From assembly GCA_034509495.1 (NCBI GenBank), contig CM067521.1, positions 4,427,129-4,491,128 on the forward strand: 64,000 bases of DNA, written 5' to 3'. Numbering within the stretch: the first letter of the stretch is position 1; every line of letters begins with the position of its first letter. The position numbers were made by a program, and so were the translations under genes. Under the pieces are notes generated by a model that saw only the letters and a program-made list of their open reading frames with translations, was not told the origin of the DNA and searched no databases. The stretch comes from Acestrorhynchus altus (Eukaryota; Chordata; Actinopteri; Characiformes; Acestrorhynchidae). Positions 57,702 through 64,000 of the stretch are shown here, in pieces.

Positions 57702-60700
57702 ATGAATGAATCACCTTGAAGACCTCGACCTCCTCCAACACCAGCTCTTCAGTCTGCAGGTCGTCTCTGGGCAGAACAATCACCTTCTGCACCGTCCCCT
57801 TATCTGCACAACAACACTGCTCTTACTCACAGCATACACACTCCTACTCCTCTATAACCCACTGTTTACCTAATGTATCTACTCAGCTAATTAGTAGAAG
57901 AGTACACCCCTCTTAACATTAAGCACAGTCTCACACACTCTCCTCAAACTAGTGCAGGTGTTCATTCATCTCTGATAGACTTCATGTGTATGACTTATAG
58001 AGTTATCTATAAACAGAGTGAAGTCTGACATGTATCTTTATTTAGTCCAGGTTTTCTAATAGTTTCAGTAACTACACTGCTGCTGATCTTTAATACCAGC
58101 AACCAGACTATGTTTCTGATACAGTTTCAGTAACTACACTGCTGCAGATCTTTAATACCAGCTACCAGACTGTGTTTCTGATACAGTTTCAGTAACTACA
58201 CTGCTACTGATCTTTAATAACAGATACCAGACTGTGTTTCTGATACAGTTTCAGTAACTACACTGCTGCTGATCTTTAATAACAGATACCAGACTGTGTT
58301 TCTGATACAGTTTCAGTAACTATACTGCTGCTGATCTTTAATAACAGCTACCAGACTGTGTTTCTGATACAGTTACAGTAACTACACTGCTGCTGATCTT
58401 TAATACCAGATACCAGACCGTGTTTCTGATACAGTTTCAGTAACTACACTGCTGCTGATCTTTAATACCAGCTACCAGACTGTGTTTCTGATACAGTTTC
58501 AGTATCTTCACTGCTGCTGATTTTTAGTTACAGATACCGGACAGTCTTCACTGCTGTTGCTTAGATTAGGCTTTGATTAATAAATCAGCCCTGTGTTACT
58601 GACTTGTTGCTGCTTCCCAAAAAGTCTGACTCTTCTTCAGAATTTTATTGTTGTGAAATGGATCCAGAGGGTTTATTGTTAACTGCAAGCTATTAAATTC
58701 CAGGCTGTATTCATTCTACTGTAATATAAAACACTAATTTAGCAGGGCAGCCACGACCCTGAAGCTAACCTCACTCTGAGACTCTCGATATTATCTTCTC
58801 TTTCATGTGTGTTTCTTTTGTCCTGTACCTGACCGCCTCGTAAAAACCACAACTGAAAGGCTGACGGCACTGAGGTCAGATTATGCCGATATGCTTTTGA
58901 GTAGGGTTTTGAAAAAGGCCTCCTGTCGCTTATGCCCCTTTTACACATCCACCATTTAAAACCCTGTCCTCCTAAATCCCTCCTTTTGTCTGGCCTGCTT
59001 TTACAGCTTTTCATCTTTCAGTGTTCAGCGCTCAGGTATTTGGAGCCGACACGCCCTAGAATACAGCACGCTGGGATTGGAGCGTGCCTGAGGAATGTTG
59101 AACAGAGCTGAATTTTTATTATTTTTATTTTTATTTATTCATTTCATATGATTGTTGAAGTCACCACCCACCTTATTCCCAAACACCCACTCATCCCAAA
59201 AGAACTGCTGACATATTATGTGTGAACACATTCCCAAAATGATGCAGCAATTGAGCTGCAGAAATATAGTACCTTCAAAATCCACCCAATTTAGTGGAAA
59301 AGGGAACAATCTGGCAACACAGTACAGATTGGTGGTGAATTCCTTTAACTACTATTTAAGTGAAATATGGGGTTAATTAAGTGCTCGGTCATTTGTGCAC
59401 ATAAAATGCAGATCTATTCCTTCCCAATGTTACCATAATAAACTCAGTTTAGGGGAACCTCATGCAATCTGGCAACACAGAGTTGGAGTTATCACTGTAA
59501 ACAGATACTCTTTCATTTTTATTTAAGTGCAATACAGAGTTGTCTGTGATATTGGACTTCACAACCACCCAAATGATGCCAAGTTGCAAATTTGTTCAAT
59601 CTGGCAACATAGTACACACTTTAAAGGGAATTTCAGAAAAATATAGGGTGAAATAAGTGCTCTGTGATTAGATGTGCATGAGCCCCATCACAAACCTACC
59701 AAATTAAGCCAAGTTTAGTGGAAAAGCATCCAATCTGGCAACACATGCACTGGAGCGTACACAGATTTTTCTTTATTTATTTCTTTTATTATTATTTAAG
59801 CTGCCCTCGAGTGCTTGGGACCCTTCACAAACCACCCAAACGATGCCCAGTTCAATCTGAAAACACAATACAGAGCTATAGTTTACACTTTAAACGTAAA
59901 TCCTTTCATTATTACTTTTAAAAAATATAGGGTCAATTAATAGCTCTGTGATTTGGGCCCCTAAAGTGTCTGACCCGCTTCACAACCCAACCAAAAAAAC
60001 AGTGGAAAGTGGAAGTAAGTGGGAAAAAAAAAGGGGGAGGACAATCTGGCAACACAACACTTTGAATAATATTTTAAGCAGTGAGGAATAAACTGCAGTA
60101 CATCAGTGGAACATGGTCATACAGAATGAGGTCATCCTCTGCTGTTACATGATGAGAGAGAGAGCGAGAGAGAGAGAAAGAGAGACATATCCTGAACAGC
60201 TCCAGCTCTATGGCTTGTTTGACGGATACTCGCACTCAATCTCCCCTGGCCTTCGTTTACACTCTTCAAAGCTTTTCACTCGGAATGAATGATGAACGTG
60301 GGCTTAACGTACATTTCCAAACGAGCAAAAAGGATTTCGGCCTCTGATAAACACTGTAGTCGTACGGTAGTGCAGAGAGAGCGAAAAAGCCTCGGGTCAG
60401 AGAAGACGAAGCGCTGCAGTCAGACAGACTCTAACCGCTCCGAGTGCACAGAGAGGTGAGGCCTGAGTCACTGAACAAAGACCACTCAAGCTGTGGAAGA
60501 ACCTCAGGCTTGAAAGGGAGCAGCCGATGTCAAATAAACGTGGCTGAGGTTCAAATGGGCGCAGTGTGGACTTTAAACCAGCAGGGGGTGCTGGCATTTT
60601 GAGCAAATTCTTACTTTGGAATCATACACACACTCCAGATTCATACTGGAGTAACAGTACACCACAATTAAAACTGGAAACTACACACACACTGCAAATT

Positions 60701-61448
60701 CATACTGGATTAACACTACACCACAGTCAATACTGACAAATACACACACTGCAAATTCACGCTGGATAAAAACTACACCACAGATAAAACTGGCAAACAC
60801 ACCCACATTGCAAATTCATACTGGATTAAAACTTTGACACAGTTACTACTGGCAACTAAACATACTGCATTACAACCACACTTTTTAAAAAAGGCCATAT
60901 TATGGTTGAAAATCTTGTTAAAGTGTTCAACAGTGCCATTTTCTCCCCTAGTGGTCACAGGGTTAGTTGCATGGCCCACACTCACCTGTGCCCAGGAAGA
61001 GCACCTCATAGTTGCCGTCGGCAGCTGTCACCTGGTCTACCGTGATGGTTGTGAACTCATAGTCCACATTTGTCCGGACCACAAGAGGGCGCTTGTGCAC
61101 AGGGTAAACAGCGTTGTACATGGTGGGATGGTTGCGCATGAAGTTGATGACCTCGTCTGGGTAGTCTTTGGTGGATTTCATGTTAGGGGTGAATGTTCCT
61201 CCAGGACACTGAAGAGGAACAGTAAGATAGTTAGAACAGGTCTCTTTGTTCTGTAGCCTTCTACCAGCTTTGCCCAGGAATGATAAAATCGGGTGACGCT
61301 CACCGTGCCAGGCCGTGGGTAGGGGATTTTGCCTGTGTATGCCACCCACTGGTAGTTTGGTCCCTCTTTGTGAGAGAATGGTCCATTAAACACCATCCGA
61401 ATGTCTGCCATGGAGTACACACAAACTGCGGACCCCTTGAACACTGAA
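53848..61448 (-). CDS. sema3f: sema3f, semaphorin 3F (3' half; 8 exons, 5' end outside window)
   Basis: Joined minus-strand exons are 61304-61448, 60986-61208, 57715-57803, 57412-57453, 56280-56437, 56085-56152, 54395-54528 and 53848-54279. All have GT-AG junctions and consistent phases and encode the last 429 residues. They cover the final blades of the sema domain, a PSI cysteine knot, furin-like motif RSRR, one Ig domain (Cys pair in FLECQ and YVCTA), the interchain cysteine in GLINQYCQDYW, and the basic tail QKKPRNRRHH. That tail and the sema blocks (KGSAVCVYSMADIRMVFNGP, CPGGTFTP, STKDYPDEVINFMR) are characteristic of SEMA3F rather than 3A-3E or 3G. Sema3F is a secreted guidance cue acting through neuropilin-2/plexin-A to repel axons and vessels. 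The upstream exons, including signal peptide and most of the sema domain, are not between 61449 and 64000 and must lie beyond the edge. Confidence 0.93.
54343..54393. repeat. (GT)n directly at the donor of sema3f exon 54395-54528
   Basis: On the transcribed strand it reads (AC)n beginning immediately after the donor GT. Confidence 0.97.
54395..54528 (-). CDS. sema3f: sema3f exon, first half of Ig domain, framed by dinucleotide repeats
   Basis: 134 nt encoding NKNTLETVQYGVESSSTFLE, CQARSPHAAIKWHLHRDNSD and RRRE. The first Ig cysteine is present. On the transcribed strand the acceptor is (GT)~36 then AG, with no pyrimidine tract, and the donor is GT followed by (AC)n. The two tracts are complementary. 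Length is not a multiple of three, so skipping would shift frame before the Ig domain is complete. Confidence 0.94.
54531..54603. repeat. (AC)36 directly at the acceptor of sema3f exon 54395-54528
   Basis: On the transcribed strand it reads (GT)n running up to the acceptor AG. Confidence 0.97.
54645..55125 (+). mobile_element. interspersed repeat family G, complete copy in a sema3f intron
   Basis: Starts ACTACATGGACAAAAGTATT, contains TGGTGCCAATAGGTTCG and ends CACAAACATTTGGATATTTT. It is antisense to sema3f. Confidence 0.75.
55170..56040 (-). mobile_element. Tc1-like remnant split by a later repeat insertion
   Basis: Segment 55170-55560 (AGATGATGGAGGCCACTGTG, TCCCCTTCCCCAGATTTGTG, GACCTTATATAAACAG) and segment 56005-56040 (AACTGAATTTACCACAGGTG) are adjacent parts of a common fish Tc1-like element. 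The repeat at 55560-56005 separates them. It lies in a sema3f intron. Confidence 0.65.
55560..56005 (+). mobile_element. interspersed repeat family H, copy 2, inserted in a Tc1-like element
   Basis: Opens with a (AAATC)n start, then TATAGCGCTCTTCACAACTG and CCTTGGGAGGAACCAGGCTC. It closes in the same sequence as copy 1 and is flanked by the two halves of a Tc1-like element. Confidence 0.75.
56085..56152 (-). CDS. sema3f: sema3f exon, furin motif and PSI-Ig linker
   Basis: 68 nt encoding RRSRRQDVKYGNPIRQCRGY, then NSN. The RSRR run matches a furin-type site present in SEMA3F. Acceptor TTTTAG, donor GTGAGT. Confidence 0.94.
56280..56437 (-). CDS. sema3f: sema3f exon, PSI domain
   Basis: 158 nt: QQLYVASEVGVTQLALHRCD, then the PSI cysteine cluster VYGEACADCCLARDPYCAWD and GKSCSRYSASHK. 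Acceptor ATTTACAG, donor GTAAAC. The PSI (plexin-semaphorin-integrin) knot links the sema propeller to the Ig domain. Confidence 0.95.
57412..57453 (-). CDS. sema3f: sema3f 42-nt exon, end of sema domain
   Basis: A 42-nt phase-0 exon encoding VPTPITTMKISSKR, matching the 14-residue segment of the same size in mammalian SEMA3F. It is too short to appear as an open reading frame and was found from the gap between neighbouring exons. Acceptor CTTTTTCAG follows a long (CT)n tract; donor GTGAGG. Confidence 0.93.
57461..57519. repeat. (AG)29 acting as polypyrimidine tract of the sema3f 42-nt exon
   Basis: Reads (CT)n on the transcribed strand, ending 8 nt before the exon. Confidence 0.97.
57608..57710. 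repeat. (GAAA)n next to the donor of sema3f exon 57715-57803
   Basis: Reads (CTTT)n on the transcribed strand, starting about 12 nt past the donor. Confidence 0.97.
57715..57803 (-). CDS. sema3f: sema3f exon, last sema blade
   Basis: 89 nt: DKGTVQKVIVLPRDDLQTEE, then LVLEEVEVFK. The donor GTGATT runs straight into a (CTTT)n tract on the transcribed strand. Confidence 0.95.
58055..58545. repeat. 62-bp minisatellite in a sema3f intron
   Basis: TGATACAGTTTCAGTAACTA, CACTGCTGCTGATCTTTAAT and ACCAGCTACCAGACTGTGTT, TC repeats eight times with few changes. It has a sharp left edge and a decaying right edge. Confidence 0.9.
59160..60060. repeat. irregular tandem repeat with the CAATCTGGCAACACA core
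   Basis: The core occurs at about 59308, 59465, 59598, 59731, (degenerate) 59853 and 60042. Between copies lie CCCAAATGATGCC-AAGTT, TAGTGGAAAAG and TTAATTAAGTGCTC. Spacing is 120-190 bp. It lies in a sema3f intron. Confidence 0.7.
60620..60880. repeat. minisatellite with the GAATTCATACTGGATTAA core, 3' of sema3f exon 60986
   Basis: ATTCATACTGG plus GATTAA, then ACTACACCACA, recurs at about 60640, 60698, 60755 and 60812 (55-58-bp spacing). It lies in a sema3f intron and is the same family as 61.48-62.13 kb. Confidence 0.75.
60986..61208 (-). CDS. sema3f: sema3f exon, sema domain
   Basis: 223 nt beginning CPGGTFTPNMKSTKDYPDEV and ending YEVLFLGT plus one base. Only a 95-nt intron separates it from the upstream exon. 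Donor GTGAGT. Confidence 0.95.
61304..61448 (-). CDS. sema3f: sema3f exon, sema domain
   Basis: 145 nt. One base completes the previous codon, then 48 codons: SVFKGSAVCVYSMADIRMVF, followed by NGPFSHKEGPNYQWVAYTGK and IPYPRPGT. Acceptor CCCTACAG, donor GTGAGC. This is the most 5' sema3f exon in the window. Confidence 0.95.
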
Positions 61449-61479
61449 CTGTAGGGAGAAGAAGATCACATTCCACATT

Positions 61480-62135
61480 CACATCCAGCAAATTCATACT
61501 GGATTAAGTTATTACTGTCAGACTGTGCAAACAAAATACATCAAGAATTCATGCTGGATTAAGAACACTTGAAAATGATTACTGCCACAACCATTCATTC
61601 ATACTGGGTTACTCTGCAAGACTTTACGATATGGAATTAATATTCCTACTGGATTAAAATCCCTTCATCCCTTCCAGTCATACTGTAGACTGTAACAGCA
61701 TTATAGACTGCAGATTCATACTGGGTTACAATTTGTGCACTCAATTGAATCCAGAATAAAACTGCAATAACTACAGACTGTAATAACTACAAGTTACACA
61801 CTACAAACTACAATCACTATACAATCTATACAATCACTGAGATCGTTATTTCCATGGTGTTCTCCCCATGTGGGAATTGAAAAATAAATTTGAACGTCAG
61901 ACTACAACGTATAGAAAAAGACACCACACTGGAATTCATACTGGATTATAATCACTTGAAATGATTTCTTTCAGATGTACAAACTACAAAACAGCTCAGA
62001 TTCACCAGGTATCGAAGTGACATCATAGTTATTACTGTAAGACTGTAACAGATTCACAGATTCAGATTCATACTGGATTAAAGTTCCTCCACTGTCAGAG
62101 TGTAAAACTACACACTGCAGATAAACACTGGATTC
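61480..62135. repeat. minisatellite with the GAATTCATACTGGATTAA core, 5' of sema3f exon 61448
   Basis: The core recurs at about 61489, 61548, 61595, 61642, 61711, 61936 and 62066, with irregular spacing and CTGTAACA/CTACAGACTG filler. Two sema3f exons sit between this block and the one at 60.62 kb. Confidence 0.75.
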
Positions 62136-62299
62136 AAACCACACCTTCTGTCCGGTCTGTGGTCACATTAAACGCAGGTGAAAGGTCATTACTGTAATGC
62201 ACACTTTTTGCACGGACAGATGATTGAAACGAACTGCAGTAAGAGACCATGTAGGCTATAGGTGACATGGACTCATAAAAACAGGGGCTCGTTTGGACT

Positions 62300-63520
62300 G
62301 TTTGGTCAGTGTGGGCAGAGAAAGGGCCAGGGCAAGAGAGAGGGAGAGGAGTAAGAATGTGTGGTGGTGTTCAACCGAAGGTAAGAACTTCTGCCACCAT
62401 CATAGACCATGTGATAAACCATGGTCTCTCACTGAGAGAGGCTGAAAGAGGAGAGCAGCCTCACCTCAGACGGTCAGCTGTGGCTTCCATTGTCCAGACT
62501 TTCCAACTAACAAACGGATAAACTATACATTTTACAAGTCTATTCCTACGGATGCTATATCTTACAGTCAGTCCCACCACTGATACCTACAGTATGTTGT
62601 ATTTTTGAGTGAAGACCAGACGCATGCCATTGTAGACATGGACATGGATTGTTGACAATGGAATAAATTTATTTCAGACCAAAATAACCAGGTTATTTCA
62701 CAACATGGAAAGTCATCATCCTGACAGCCGTCGACTAAATACAGAGTTCGGATGAAACAGTTGTTCTCAGTTCCAACTGAAAGGAACAGTCAGAGGGTTA
62801 AAGAACTCTGGTACCAGTATGTGCAGGTATGGCGTCTGTCCTATATACCAGTTATATCCTGTAATATGGTGCCCTTCACATCATGCCACCCTGCATGAGT
62901 TACAGTATGTACAGTAGGACAGACTGACCGTGTGTTCCAATACTGTTTGATTTCTTTTGGAGACTCACGGATTTGGAAGCTGAACCCACATGAACTCCTT
63001 CGTGTGGACGAGGCAGGATTTAACCCTGCGTCACTGGGAAAAGGACCAGCGTTAATGTCCCGGCTCAGAGAGGAGCGAATATCCCAGTGTGTGCTGGTTT
63101 GGTCCTATAACAGTGACCTTCTTTAGTTTTTGGATGAACTCTAACAAAAACTGGGGCCTGAAGCAGAAAGGGAACAGGTGGGAGGGAACATGAGGACATT
63201 TTGATTACATGGGACAATGTCGCATTCCACCGTTCTCATGTGATCACAAACTGGTTTGCAGACCATCCAGAAATGATGTCTCGTTTCCTCCCACCCGACT
63301 CGCCTTTCCTCAACACTTTCGGGGATTTTTTCCAGCCTGGAGGTGGAAGGTGTACGATCATCAGCCACATGACCAAATGTCCCTCCTGGATGCAATGGAC
63401 ACTGGCTGCAGACACATTTCAGCTGAAGACAGCCAGGGGTGGATAAGGCATGCCAAGCGTTTTTACCCCAGGTGCATGGAACAATATCAGATGTGATGTG
63501 GATGTAGAACGTTGCCAAAT
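62300..63520 (+). pseudogene. IS630/Tc1-type DDE transposase pseudogene
   Basis: In order: an N-terminal helix-turn-helix (SATIIDHVINHGLSLREAER, then AVASIVQTFQLTNG, about 62.38-62.52 kb); the first catalytic Asp in LLRVDEAGFN (about 63.0 kb); the second in ILITWDNVAFHRSHVITNWF (about 63.2 kb); and LPPDSPFLN with the C-terminal GWIRHAKRFYPRCMEQYQM in another frame. At least three frameshifts break it, and the middle is shortened. Distinct family from the others here. It lies upstream of the visible sema3f exons, probably in an intron. Confidence 0.8.
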
Positions 63521-64000
63521 GCTGAAGAACGTTCAGATCTGAAGACCGCTCAGTGTTGTGTTCTGTTTATCCCCCTGCTGCCCCTTTTTTGTTTATGTGT
63601 ATTTTACGATTCTAGTCCCTAACAACGGGCAGCAGGACCTGGCATTACTTTCTGGGTGCGCCAGTCACCGAAGCACAGCAAGTGGAACTCATCTTGCGAG
63701 AGCAAACACCATGCTCGGAGCCACAGCAGGGCTTACGGCTTAGTCTTACAGCCACCTCTGAGCTCCTGATGTAGCTTGTGCATCAATAGTGTGCTCACTA
63801 ACCTGGTCTTCTGAGCTGGTCTTCTCCGTAATTTGGTTGGCTAATCTCAACTGCCAACCTTTACTTTAACAAAGACTCTACAGTCCATACAGCACGGAAC
63901 AGTAATATCACTCACAGTTCAGATAATATGCTGCCAAAAATGCACAAATGTAGTCGATTACATTAATAATGACGTGACTAAGTGAAGAAATCAGTGGATG
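63520..64000. other. no recognised feature
   Basis: No sema3f exon or transposase sequence recognised; probably within a sema3f intron. Confidence 0.4.

Noticed and set aside
60834..61256. Plus-strand 140-codon frame
   Set aside because: Antisense shadow of the sema3f exon at 60986-61208.
61449..64000. Further upstream sema3f exons
   Set aside because: Looked on the minus strand for the preceding sema-domain segment (FDELQDVF-like, VIYAVF-like) and found none; the remaining exons must be beyond 64000.
1..64000. A novel multi-gene system, gene cluster or immune locus
   Set aside because: Only two protein-coding genes are supported, both members of known vertebrate families; the remaining structure is explained by repeats.

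Overview
This is eukaryotic, intron-rich, repeat-laden DNA from a ray-finned fish. The two genes I can recognise have teleost-like protein sequences. Tc1/mariner, foldback and LINE debris typical of fish genomes fills most of the rest, with long (CA)n/(GA)n/(ATT)n microsatellites. The short interspersed repeats resemble families I associate with otophysan fishes such as characins and catfishes, but that placement is an inference.

Layout. Positions 1-28 kb hold no gene I can recognise. They contain microsatellites, short interspersed repeats, at least four degraded Tc1-like elements, a truncated LINE (about 21.6-22.9 kb) and a 3.5-kb minisatellite (10.58-14.05 kb) built from 53-bp and then 50-bp monomers. 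At 28.1-41.2 kb lies camkv (+ strand), a CaM-kinase-like vesicle-associated pseudokinase. All ten coding exons are visible with consistent splice phases and give 437 codons. A non-coding first exon must lie upstream but was not found. The stretch 41.2-46.95 kb is probably a long camkv 3' UTR ending at a cluster of three AATAAA hexamers followed by GU-rich sequence. The stretch 47-51.1 kb is repeat-rich intergenic DNA. At 51.1-61.45 kb lies the 3' half of sema3f (- strand): eight exons encode the last 429 residues (end of the sema domain, PSI, Ig, basic tail). Its 5' exons lie beyond the right edge. A dead IS630/Tc1-type transposase at 62.3-63.5 kb closes the window.

The two genes are convergent (tail to tail). 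Both act in the nervous system: camkv is a synaptic-vesicle pseudokinase, and Sema3F is a secreted neuropilin-2/plexin-A guidance cue. In mammals both lie in the 3p21.31-type region, so this is probably a rearranged remnant of that synteny.

I found no evidence for a novel multi-gene system. The most notable structures are: a sema3f frameshifting exon placed exactly between complementary (UG)n and (AC)n tracts at its splice sites; higher-order (212-bp = 4x53) structure in the minisatellite; several foldback elements, one filling camkv's last intron; nested transposon insertions; and one minisatellite family shared, in opposite orientation, between the intergenic region and the sema3f introns.
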